64,000 nt of DNA, from assembly GCF_001620065.1 (NCBI RefSeq), contig NZ_LQGV01000003.1, forward strand, positions 372,001 through 436,000. Reading direction: 5' to 3'. Below, one piece after another: positions 56,845-64,000 of this stretch. Below the pieces are notes generated by a model that saw only the letters and a list, made by a program, of their open reading frames with translations, was not told the origin of the DNA and ran no database searches. Source of the stretch: Microbacterium sp. TNHR37B. GTDB taxonomy: Bacteria > Actinomycetota > Actinomycetes > Actinomycetales > Microbacteriaceae. Positions within the stretch are counted from its first letter, which is position 1, and each line of letters starts with the position of its first letter. The translations under genes and the position numbers were made by a program.

Positions 56845-58188
56845 TCAGCCGCGGACGACGGCGGCCAGCTGCTCGGCGATCCGCGTCGCCGTCGCCTCGT
56901 CGGCGGCCTCGACCATCACACGGACCATGAGCTCGGTGCCCGAGGGGCGAAGCAGCACGCGGCCGCTCTCCCCCAGCTCCCGCTCCGCCTCGGCGACGGC
57001 AGCGGCAACGTCGGGGGCGGTCGCCCGCGACCTCTCCACCCCGCGCACGTTGACGAGCACCTGCGGGAAGACCGTCATCACCGATGCGAGCTCTGCGAGA
57101 CTCTTCCGTTGGCGCGCCATCTCGGCGCAGAGGTGGAGCCCCGTGAGGAGCCCATCGCCGGTCGTGGCGAACGCGCTCATGATGAGGTGCCCGCTCTGCT
57201 CTCCGCCCAGGGAGTAACGCCCCTCCGTCATCCGCTCCAGGACGTAGCGGTCGCCCACGGCAGTGGTCTCCACCTGGATTCCTTGGGCGTGCATCGCACG
57301 GTGCAGCCCGAGGTTGCTCATGACGGTGGCGACGAGCGTGTCGCGGTGCAGCTGACCGCGGTCGCGCATCGCGACGGCGAGGATCGCCATGATCTGGTCG
57401 CCGTCGATGATGCGCCCCTCGGCGTCGACGGCCAGGCACCTGTCGGCATCGCCGTCGTGGGCGATCCCGACGTCCGCGCCGACACGGACGACCTCCGCCG
57501 ACAGCTTCTCGAGATGCGTGGATCCGTAGCCGTCATTGATGTTCAGACCGTCGGGGTCGTTGCCGATCACGGTGACCTTCGCGCCGGCGTTGCGGAACGT
57601 CTCGGGCGACACTCCGGAGGCCGCGCCGTGCGCACAGTCCAGGACGACGTGGAGGCCGTCGAGGCGGTGCGGGAGCGAGGCGAGCAGGTGGAGGACATAG
57701 CGATCCTCGGCGTCGGAGAACCGCACCACCCGCCCGACGTCACCGCCGGTCGGGCGCAGCTTCTCCCCCGCCATGGCCTCCTCGATGCGACGCTCCACGG
57801 CATCGGGCAGCTTCACGCCGCCGCGAGCGAAGATCTTGATCCCGTTGTCGGGTGCGGGGTTGTGCGAGGCGGAGATCATGACACCGAAGTCGGCGTCGAC
57901 GTCACCGATGAGGAAGGCCGCTGCCGGCGTGGGGAGCGTACCCGCGTCGAGGACGTCGACTCCGGAGGACGCGAGTCCCGCTTCCACCGCTGCGCTGAGG
58001 AACTGCCCCGAGACGCGAGGATCACGCGCGACCACGGCGGTCAGGCGACGCCCCGTCGCCCGGCGGGCTTCGGCGATACGGCCCTGGCCCAGGACGACAG
58101 CAGTCGCCTGGGCCAGGGTGAGTGCGAGTTCGGCGGTGAGGGGGCCGTTGGCCAGCCCCCGCACACCATCCGTCCCGAACAGTGACAC
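56845..58188 (-). CDS. glmM: phosphoglucosamine mutase
   Basis: 447 residues. 'FGTDGVRG' at the N-terminus, the phosphoserine loop '[18 protein letters not shown]' (Ser near 105), metal-binding '[14 protein letters not shown]' (about 245), and '[17 protein letters not shown]' phosphate-binding loop. It converts GlcN-6-P to GlcN-1-P, the step after GlmS. GTG start lies 6 nt after the rpsI stop, so it is expressed with the ribosomal protein operon. Confidence 0.98.
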   Translation of the reverse strand: MSLFGTDGVRGLANGPLTAELALTLAQATAVVLGQGRIAEARRATGRRLTAVVARDPRVSGQFLSAAVEAGLASSGVDVLDAGTLPTPAAAFLIGDVDADFGVMISASHNPAPDNGIKIFARGGVKLPDAVERRIEEAMAGEKLRPTGGDVGRVVRFSDAEDRYVLHLLASLPHRLDGLHVVLDCAHGAASGVSPETFRNAGAKVTVIGNDPDGLNINDGYGSTHLEKLSAEVVRVGADVGIAHDGDADRCLAVDAEGRIIDGDQIMAILAVAMRDRGQLHRDTLVATVMSNLGLHRAMHAQGIQVETTAVGDRYVLERMTEGRYSLGGEQSGHLIMSAFATTGDGLLTGLHLCAEMARQRKSLAELASVMTVFPQVLVNVRGVERSRATAPDVAAAVAEAERELGESGRVLLRPSGTELMVRVMVEAADEATATRIAEQLAAVVRG

Positions 58189-58194
58189 GAAGAC

Positions 58195-58698
58195 TTAACG
58201 CTTCGAGTACTGAGGTGCCTTACGGGCCTTCTTGAGACCGGCCTTCTTGCGCTCCTTCACACGAGCGTCGCGCGAGAGGAAGCCGGCCTTCTTGAGGGTC
58301 GGACGGTTGTTCTCGGCGTCGATCTCGTTGAGGGCACGAGCGATGCCCAGGCGCAGCGCACCGGCCTGGCCGGAGTCGCCGCCGCCGGAAATGCGGGCGA
58401 TCACGTCGTAGGCGCCGACGAGGTCGAGAGCCGTGAACGGGTCGTTGATGAGCTGCTGGTGCAGCTTGTTCGGGAAGTAGTCCTCGAGCGTCCGGCCGTT
58501 CACCGTGATGGAGCCGGAGCCGGGCACGAGACGCACCCGCGCGATGGCCTGCTTGCGGCGGCCGACGGCGGCACCCGGGACCGACAGGACGGGGCGGACA
58601 GCTGCCGCCGTCTCGGTCGCGGGGGTCTCGGTGGAGTAGTTCTCGGGGGTCTCTTCGAGGGAGTCAGCGACGGGTGCCGCATTGCTGTTCTGGGCCAT
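58195..58698 (-). CDS. rpsI: 30S ribosomal protein S9
   Basis: 167 residues. An acidic N-terminal extension of about 40 residues (actinobacterial form) precedes the S9 core '[23 protein letters not shown]', ending in the conserved 'RKAPQYSKR' tail that reaches the P-site tRNA. It lies 29 nt after rplM. Confidence 0.98.
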   Translation of the reverse strand: MAQNSNAAPVADSLEETPENYSTETPATETAAAVRPVLSVPGAAVGRRKQAIARVRLVPGSGSITVNGRTLEDYFPNKLHQQLINDPFTALDLVGAYDVIARISGGGDSGQAGALRLGIARALNEIDAENNRPTLKKAGFLSRDARVKERKKAGLKKARKAPQYSKR

Positions 58699-58727
58699 GA
58701 GTTGTCCTCAGTCTGTTTCGGCGGCGC

Positions 58728-59174
58728 TTACTGGGCGACCTGGTCGAAGGTGTACGTGGTGGGCTGCTGGGCCGCGTGCGGGTGCTCGGCACCGGCGTAG
58801 ACCTTGAGCTTGGACAGCTGCTGGCGACCCAGGCTGTTCTTGGGGAGCATGCCGCGGACGGCCTTCTCCACGGCGCGGACCGGGTTCTTCTCCAGGAGCT
58901 CGGCGTACGAGGTGGCCGTGAGGCCGCCCGGGTAGCCGGAGTGGCGGTAGGCCATCTTCTGCTGGAGCTTCTGCCCCGTCAGCGCGACCTTGGCCGCGTT
59001 GACGATGATGACGAAGTCGCCGGTGTCGATGTGGTTGGCGAAGGTGGGCTTGTGCTTGCCGCGGAGAAGAGTCGCCGCGTGCGAGGCGAGGCGTCCGAGG
59101 ACGACGTCGGTCGCGTCGATGACCAGCCATTCACGCTGGGTCTCGCCCGCCTTGGGGGTGTAAGTGCGCGTCAC
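58728..59174 (-). CDS. rplM: 50S ribosomal protein L13
   Basis: 148 residues. '[30 protein letters not shown]' and '[10 protein letters not shown]' are L13 motifs; '[28 protein letters not shown]' near the end. GTG start at 59174. It heads the rplM-rpsI-glmM unit, behind a leader of about 130 nt. Confidence 0.98.
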   Translation of the reverse strand: MTRTYTPKAGETQREWLVIDATDVVLGRLASHAATLLRGKHKPTFANHIDTGDFVIIVNAAKVALTGQKLQQKMAYRHSGYPGGLTATSYAELLEKNPVRAVEKAVRGMLPKNSLGRQQLSKLKVYAGAEHPHAAQQPTTYTFDQVAQ

Positions 59175-59343
59175 AGTAGTGCTGCTTTCTTGATCGAACG
59201 GAGAAGTTCGTGAATCCCACTCCGGGGGGTTTGTCGGGCGGAGGCCGGGCAAACACGCCAGTGGAGGGCTCACGTTCGCGATGACGGATCAGCAGAGCCG
59301 ACACCAAGGATCTATCGTACGCGATGACGACACGACACGCCAA
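59175..59343 (-). promoter_or_regulatory. rplM promoter and long leader
   Basis: -35 TTGGCG (59343-59338) and -10 TACGAT (59319-59314) with an 18-nt spacer give a start near 59307 and a leader of about 130 nt. In the leader, GTTTG and CAAAC (about 59229-59254 region) enclose a GC-rich stretch and can form a hairpin. Feedback by L13 on such a leader is known in other bacteria; here it is inference. Confidence 0.55.
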
Positions 59344-59460
59344 TCGTCGTCGCATATACACCCCGCATCTGCTCCAATGCAGCAACCCCCGTGGCGTGTC
59401 GCCTGTGACGTGTGGTACAGATGTGGCGAGAGAGTAATCCTTTTCCCCCGGAGGATCACG

Positions 59461-60489
59461 ATGATCAGTCGCCCTTGGCGACGCCTCGGCGTCGCCGCAA
59501 CGGCGGTCGCGGCTCTGGTGGTGGCGAGTGCGGTCGCCACCACCACGGCCCACGCCGCCACCAGCACCAACGTCTCCTGCACGTCGATGACGCTCGACCA
59601 AGTGCAGAAGCAGATCCTCACCGAGGTCAACGCCGCTCGATCGAAAGCCGGCGTCCCGGCCCTGAAGGAGTACGGCGCACTCAACACGGTGGCGATCAAC
59701 TGGTCCAAGAAGCAGGCCGCCAGCTCGACGATGAGCCACAATCCGCGGTACGCGGCGCAGATTCCCGACGGCTGGAGCGCCGCAGGAGAGAACGTCGCCT
59801 TCGGCTACTCGCCGCAGCGGGTCACCGATGCCTGGATGAACAGCAAGGGCCATCGGGAGAACATCGAGCGCAAGAGCTTCACGCACATCGGCATCGGGGT
59901 GGCGTGCAACGCCTCAGGCTGGCCGTACTACACGCAGGTCTTCGGTGGCTACAAGACGCTCAAGGCCACGACCCCCCAGATTGCGGGCACGGCGAAGGCC
60001 GGAGTGAAGCTCACGGCGAAGCCCGGCACCTGGACGTCGGGCACCAAGCTCCGATACCAGTGGTATGCGGGGGGCAAGGCCGTCTCGGGGGCCACCGCCA
60101 AGTCGTACACCCCTCAGGCGAAGGATGCCGGCAAGGCACTGAAGGTCAAAGTCACCGGCTCCAAGACCGGATACGGGAGCACGTCGAAGACGTCCAAGTC
60201 CACGCCGAAGGTCGCCGCTCCCAGCGCATTGAAGCTGACGACGCCGAAGATCAGCGGCACAGCGAAGGTGGGAAAGAAGCTGACGCTCGTCCGGGGAAGC
60301 TGGACCAGCGGGACCACGTTCACGTATCGCTGGTACCGGGACGGCAAGTACATCCCGGGGGCGACCAAGACCAGCTACACGCTGACCAAGAGCGACAAAG
60401 GCAAGACGATCTCGATCAAGGTCACCGGTAAGAAGAGCGGATACAAGACGGCCTCGCGCACGTCGGCCAGGACGTCGACCGTCAGGTGA
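59461..60489 (+). CDS. secreted CAP-domain (SCP/PR-1-like) protein with two C-terminal repeats
   Basis: 342 residues. Signal peptide to about residue 32 (AHA-A). CAP domain about 40-165 with 'SHNPRY' (motif His), 'GENVAFGYSP', 'AWMNSKGHRENI' (CAP motif with His/Glu). Then two related repeats of about 85 residues, each beginning 'TTP.I.GTAK.G.KLT' and containing 'G.WTSGT...Y.WY..GK...GAT..SYT'. Such repeats are found in actinobacterial exported proteins and may bind the envelope. GGAGG 6 nt upstream of the ATG. Confidence 0.88.
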   Translation: MISRPWRRLGVAATAVAALVVASAVATTTAHAATSTNVSCTSMTLDQVQKQILTEVNAARSKAGVPALKEYGALNTVAINWSKKQAASSTMSHNPRYAAQIPDGWSAAGENVAFGYSPQRVTDAWMNSKGHRENIERKSFTHIGIGVACNASGWPYYTQVFGGYKTLKATTPQIAGTAKAGVKLTAKPGTWTSGTKLRYQWYAGGKAVSGATAKSYTPQAKDAGKALKVKVTGSKTGYGSTSKTSKSTPKVAAPSALKLTTPKISGTAKVGKKLTLVRGSWTSGTTFTYRWYRDGKYIPGATKTSYTLTKSDKGKTISIKVTGKKSGYKTASRTSARTSTVR

Positions 60490-60504
60490 CGACGGGCTCG
60501 ACGG

Positions 60505-61347
60505 TCACCGCACCACCGCGGTGACCGTCGACAGCCGCGACAGCACCTCGTGGCTGATCGACCCCAGCAGGAATCGAGCCACGACTCCTCTCCCGTGCGT
60601 TCCGACGACAGCGAGCCTCGCCGAGGAGGCGAGTTCGTTGATGATGTGCGAGGGGTAGCCGCGTTCCACACGGCGCTCGACGACGAGGTCGGGGAAGTCG
60701 CTGGCCACTCCGGCCAACGCAAGAGCCTGGACTTCTTCGGTCGCGGCCTGCATGTTGGTGAGGTACAGCTCGGGGTAAACCGCGAGGCCGTTGCGCGGAG
60801 CTTGCAGCGGCGTCCACACACTGATGGCGATCAGTGGTTCCCCGGAGCGGTCCGCCTCCTCGGCGGCGAACCGGAGGGCGTGCTCGGACACGCTCGACCC
60901 GTCGATACCGACCACCACTCCCCTGCGTGCGCCGAGGTCGAGATCCGGGACGACGACGACCGGGCAGGGGGCGCTCGCCGCGATCCGTACGCCGTGCACT
61001 CCGCGGGCGCGGCCGCCTTCCGGGCCCCGATAGTCGCTGCCGATGACGAGGACATCGGCGGCGGTGGCCGCTTCCGTCAGCACCGATACGGGATCACCGC
61101 TCGCGACGCGGGACACGACCTCGACGCCGCGACCCGCCACCGTCCGCACATGGTCCTGCAAGAGGTCCTCGGCGGCAGAGCGGGCCTCCTCCACCACCGA
61201 CTCCTCGCCGACAGTCCCGAGAGCGCCGCCGACCACCGAGATCAACTCGACCCGCTCTCCCCGCGCGCTCGCACGAGCGACGGCCCATTCCACGACGCGT
61301 TGCGCAACGGGGCCTCCGGTGACCCCGACCACGATCGTCTTCGACAT
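60505..61347 (-). CDS. tandem universal stress protein (UspA)
   Basis: 280 residues, two Usp domains. The second has the ATP-binding signature 'GVVVGIDGSSVSEHALRFA' and 'AVVGTHGRGVVARFLLGSISHEVL' (G-2x-G-9x-G type); the first is degenerate in the phosphate loop ('VIGSDYRGPEGGRARGVHGVRIA'). Double-Usp proteins respond to hypoxia and nutrient stress in actinobacteria. A 16-bp gap separates it from the CAP-protein stop on the other strand. Confidence 0.88.
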   Translation of the reverse strand: MSKTIVVGVTGGPVAQRVVEWAVARASARGERVELISVVGGALGTVGEESVVEEARSAAEDLLQDHVRTVAGRGVEVVSRVASGDPVSVLTEAATAADVLVIGSDYRGPEGGRARGVHGVRIAASAPCPVVVVPDLDLGARRGVVVGIDGSSVSEHALRFAAEEADRSGEPLIAISVWTPLQAPRNGLAVYPELYLTNMQAATEEVQALALAGVASDFPDLVVERRVERGYPSHIINELASSARLAVVGTHGRGVVARFLLGSISHEVLSRLSTVTAVVR

Positions 61348-61467
61348 GACGCCTCACCTTCCGGCGCTGCCCTCGTCGGCCGCGCCGCGTGCGTCCAGGG
61401 TACGCCGCGGGGCCTGCGAGGACGAGGTGTCGGGCCGTGGATACTCGGGCGGTGTGACGATAGCCGT

Positions 61468-62145
61468 TCAGGAACGGGGGTCAGCGCGGGCGGTGATGAG
61501 GATGGGGAGGTGGTCGCTGCGACCCTGCGGCAATGTCGTGATCGAGTCGATCGTGAAGCCCACGCTCGTCGCGAAGTCGTAGTGCCCGCGGAAGAACTTG
61601 TACCGCGTGTAGGTGCGGACATCACTCAGGGTGAGCTCATAACCGGCATCGCGCACGGTCTGGCTCAGGTTCTCCTTGAACACGGGGTAGTTGTAGTCGC
61701 CGACCATGAGGATCGGCAAGCCGTCGCCCAATCCGCTCAACTCGTCCAACGCCGCGCGGATCTGCTTGCGTCGCAGGGAGTTGAGCGCTGTGAGCGGCGC
61801 GGCATGGAAGCTCGCGACGATGAACTGCGACCCACTGTCGATGTCGCGCAGCCGGACGCCCAGCATGCGTTCCTCTGCGGGTTTGAGCACACGGTCGTGC
61901 AGCGACTTCTTCAGGGAGAGCGAACGCACCTCCAGCGGGGTGAAGGTGTTCTCCCGGTGGTAGACGGCCAGCCCCAGACGGTTGCGGACGGTGGCCTCGG
62001 CCAGACGCAGCCCCGCGATCTCGACCGGCAGGGTCTCCGTGTCGGCCTCCTGGAGACAGAGCAGGTCGGCGCCGTGAGTGTCCACGAGGCGATCCAGCTC
62101 GTGGGCGGCCTTGTGCTTGTTCAGGTTGTACGAGATGACCTTCAT
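61468..62145 (-). CDS. endonuclease/exonuclease/phosphatase family protein
   Basis: 225 residues, compact EEP fold: 'ISYNLNKHK' (Asn), 'LLCLQEAD' (Glu metal ligand), 'LMVGDYNYPVF' (Asp-Asn pair) and 'RSDHLPI' (Asp-His). It should hydrolyse phosphodiesters or phosphomonoesters with Mg2+; nucleic acid, sphingolipid and phosphoinositide substrates all occur in the family. No signal peptide. TAGGCT lies 10 nt before the ATG, so the leader is only a few bases. Confidence 0.85.
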   Translation of the reverse strand: MKVISYNLNKHKAAHELDRLVDTHGADLLCLQEADTETLPVEIAGLRLAEATVRNRLGLAVYHRENTFTPLEVRSLSLKKSLHDRVLKPAEERMLGVRLRDIDSGSQFIVASFHAAPLTALNSLRRKQIRAALDELSGLGDGLPILMVGDYNYPVFKENLSQTVRDAGYELTLSDVRTYTRYKFFRGHYDFATSVGFTIDSITTLPQGRSDHLPILITARADPRS

Positions 62146-62194
62146 GCCGGAGCCCAGCCTAGGCGCTGTCGCCGTGTGTCACCTATGAGAGCCG

Positions 62195-63031
62195 TCAGTC
62201 CTCGTCGAGGCTGCGCCGCGCGCGCGTCTGTTCGGCGCGCAGGGCGAGCAGGTCGTCGGCGGGATAGCCCACCTCGGCAAGAGTCAGCCCGCGGGCGGCG
62301 AGCACCTTCGTCTCGCTCGTCCGCTCCCCCGCTTCCCGGATCTCGACGACGTCGCTCGGGGTCAATCGCCCCTGCCCGACACCGACGCAGGCGCCGACGA
62401 GCGCGCGCACCATGCTGTGACAGAAGGCGTCGGCCTTGACGTTGGCCACCAGGACGCCGTCGTCGGCGCGGTGCCAGTCGAACTCGAGCAGGGTCCGAAT
62501 CGTCGTCGCGCCGTCTCGCCACTTGCAGTACGCCGCGAAGTCGTGGAGTCCGATGAGAGATCGGGCCGCCTCGTCCATCGCGTCGACATCGAGCATCGCG
62601 TTCACCGTCGTGGTGCGCAGGCGGTCGAGCGGGTCGTAGCCGGTGGCCCGGTCGGCGATGCGGTAGCTGTAGCGACGCCAGACGGCCGAGAACCGGGCGT
62701 CGAACCCCGCAACGGCGATCGTGGAGCGGTGGACGGCGAGATCGGGGTACTGCCCCAGGACACCGGTCAGCCGCGCCGCCAGCGCGTCGGGATCGGGGTT
62801 GCGTCCCTTGGCGAGCCGAACCTGCTGCGCCTCGGTGAGGTCGAGGTGCGCCACCTGACCAGAGGCATGCACGCCCGCGTCGGTGCGGCCGGCGACCACG
62901 AGCGTGGGATCTCCGCCGAGGATCCGTGCGATCGCGGCTTCGAGCGTGCCCTGAACCGTGCGCAGCCCCGGTTGCCGGGCCCATCCGCGGAAGCCGGTGC
63001 CGTCGTAGGCGAGATCGAGACGCAGTCGCAC
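62195..63031 (-). CDS. truA: tRNA pseudouridine(38-40) synthase
   Basis: 278 residues. Catalytic Asp in 'GRTDAGVHASGQVAHLDL' (about residue 53); 'AYDGTGFRGWARQPGLRTVQGTLE' at the N-terminus; 'FCHSMVRALVGACVGVGQG' near residue 205. It isomerises uridines 38-40 of tRNA anticodon arms. Leaderless GTG start, 6 nt after TAGGCT. Confidence 0.97.
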   Translation of the reverse strand: MRLRLDLAYDGTGFRGWARQPGLRTVQGTLEAAIARILGGDPTLVVAGRTDAGVHASGQVAHLDLTEAQQVRLAKGRNPDPDALAARLTGVLGQYPDLAVHRSTIAVAGFDARFSAVWRRYSYRIADRATGYDPLDRLRTTTVNAMLDVDAMDEAARSLIGLHDFAAYCKWRDGATTIRTLLEFDWHRADDGVLVANVKADAFCHSMVRALVGACVGVGQGRLTPSDVVEIREAGERTSETKVLAARGLTLAEVGYPADDLLALRAEQTRARRSLDED

Positions 63032-63037
63032 TCCGTC

Positions 63038-63043
63038 AGCCTA
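63038..63043 (-). promoter_or_regulatory. -10 box TAGGCT, leaderless start of truA
   Basis: It ends 6 nt before GTG 63031. Confidence 0.5.
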
Positions 63044-63078
63044 GGCGCATCCGCGCGACGCCTTCCGCCCTCGAGTCC

Positions 63079-63963
63079 TCAGGAGGCCGCGTCCACCTCG
63101 CCGCGCGTCGGCGGATTGGCCCCGGCCCGCGAGACCGTGATCCCCGCCGTGACGGCCGCCCGCCGGAGGGCACGTGCGAGCGCCTCCTGCGAGGAGAAGA
63201 TCCCGTCGTCGTCGAGTGCGCTGGAGATGAGGCTGGCCATGTAGGCGTCCCCCGCGCCGATGGTGTCGACGACCTCGACGGGAAGGGCCTCGACCTCGAC
63301 GATGCCGTCGGCCCCGCGTGCGATGGCGCCCTCGCCGCCGCGGGTGATGACGACGATCCTGGGGCCGTGGGCGGCGATCTCGGCCAGCACCCCGTCGAGC
63401 GCGAGGTCGGGGTAGAGCCACGCGGCATCCTCGTCACTGAGCTTGATCAGGTCAGCAGCCGCGGCCGCGCGAGCGAACCTCTGCCGCGCCGACGCACGGT
63501 CGCCCACCAGGGCCGGGCGGATGTTGGGGTCGACAGTGACGAGGCGGTCACCGGCCGCACGCTCCAGCGCCTCGACCACTGCGGCGCCGCCCGGTTCCAG
63601 GAACAACGCGATCGAACCGGCATGCACGAGCGCCACGTCGTCGAGGGTGGGAGTGGGGATGTCCCAATCGATCGCGAAGTCGTACTCGGCCGAACCGTCG
63701 GAGCGCAGTCGTGCCCGCGCCGTCGACGTCGGCGCGTCGACCCACGAGTCGGCCGTCAGGGCCGCACCCGACGAGGCGATCTGCTCGGCGATGCGCGCAC
63801 CCCGCTCGTCACGGCCGAGACGCGTGAGGAGGCGCACGTCGTGGCCCTGTCGGGCCACGCCGACCGCGACGTTCGCGGGACTTCCCCCCACCAGTTCGCG
63901 CACCTCGGCACCGTCGATGATGTCGATCAGCGCCTCACCGATCACGAGAGCACGAGTGTTCAT
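63079..63963 (-). CDS. PfkB family carbohydrate kinase (fructokinase-like)
   Basis: 294 residues. 'ELVGGSPANVAVGVARQG' is the PfkB N-terminal sugar-binding motif and 'DTIGAGDAYMASLIS' the C-terminal signature with the catalytic Asp. It resembles bacterial fructokinases in length and motifs; other substrates (ribose, nucleosides) are possible. 47 nt upstream of truA on the same strand. The rest of the window (63964-64000) holds no recognised feature. Confidence 0.9.
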   Translation of the reverse strand: MNTRALVIGEALIDIIDGAEVRELVGGSPANVAVGVARQGHDVRLLTRLGRDERGARIAEQIASSGAALTADSWVDAPTSTARARLRSDGSAEYDFAIDWDIPTPTLDDVALVHAGSIALFLEPGGAAVVEALERAAGDRLVTVDPNIRPALVGDRASARQRFARAAAAADLIKLSDEDAAWLYPDLALDGVLAEIAAHGPRIVVITRGGEGAIARGADGIVEVEALPVEVVDTIGAGDAYMASLISSALDDDGIFSSQEALARALRRAAVTAGITVSRAGANPPTRGEVDAAS

Positions 63964-64000
63964 CCCCCCAGTCTCTCGCAGGTGCGTGGCGAGCCGCGAC

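Noticed and set aside
55207..58185. 992-codon open frame on the plus strand
   Set aside because: Antisense to the sensor gene and glmM; no domain, and glmM is unambiguous.

Overview
The window is about 64 kb of high-GC, gene-dense chromosome from an actinobacterium, most likely a Microbacteriaceae and plausibly Microbacterium. Four things point there: very high GC in coding and third codon positions; an alr-tsaE-tsaB-rimI-tsaD order; a GuaB3 paralogue next to SURF1 and DUF3817 genes; and many genes with a TAnnnT -10 box 6-7 nt before the start codon (leaderless mRNAs). No rRNA, CRISPR array, insertion sequence, integrase or prophage gene is visible.

1-4.7 kb: small membrane-protein genes (a 5'-truncated, PspC-like gene, a two-helix protein, YccF). 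A tRNA(CAT)-like gene with an unusual D-arm follows. Next is an accessory two-gene module: a winged-helix protein and a nucleotidyltransferase, resembling AbiEi/AbiEii or MenA/MenT type toxin-antitoxin pairs, with a repeat-rich AT-rich operator. Small zinc-binding and membrane proteins come next. 4.7-8 kb: a lone M16-type metallopeptidase and an alpha/beta hydrolase whose nucleophile is Ala. 8-14.1 kb (minus strand): a peptide/nickel-type ABC importer whose genes overlap by 4 nt, with a GNAT-C39 fusion protein at its end. A LysR regulator at its head reads in frame into the substrate-binding lipoprotein. 14.3-20.9 kb: DUF1684 protein, small lipoprotein, large secreted subtilase, glycerophosphodiesterase, Bax-inhibitor-1-like protein.

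21-28.6 kb: a carbohydrate locus with a ROK repressor, sugar-binding lipoprotein, two permeases and a GH38 alpha-mannosidase; a shared ATPase must be supplied from elsewhere. 28.8-36.3 kb (minus): purine nucleotide genes guaA, guaB3 and guaB with DUF3817, SURF1 and an ABC-F protein. 36.5-42.2 kb: a branched-chain amino-acid-type importer, livHMGF on plus and livJ convergent on minus; LivH carries an extra exported domain. 42.4-46.7 kb: membrane proteins, RarD, groES with two CIRCE operators, a THUMP-like methyltransferase, DUF4190.

46.7-59.2 kb (minus): housekeeping block. tsaD, rimI, tsaB and tsaE serve the t6A tRNA modification; alr, glmS and glmM make cell-wall precursors; acpS and coaA serve CoA/ACP metabolism; rpsI and rplM encode ribosomal proteins. 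A ppx/gppA-type phosphatase and an orphan sensor kinase are embedded in it. 59.5-64 kb: secreted CAP-domain protein, universal stress protein, an EEP-family hydrolase, truA and a PfkB sugar kinase. The most distinctive items are the toxin-antitoxin-like module with its operator and adjacent odd tRNA gene, the LysR/binding-protein read-through frame, the GNAT-C39 protein in a peptide importer operon, several perfect palindromes in promoter regions, and the widespread leaderless start architecture.
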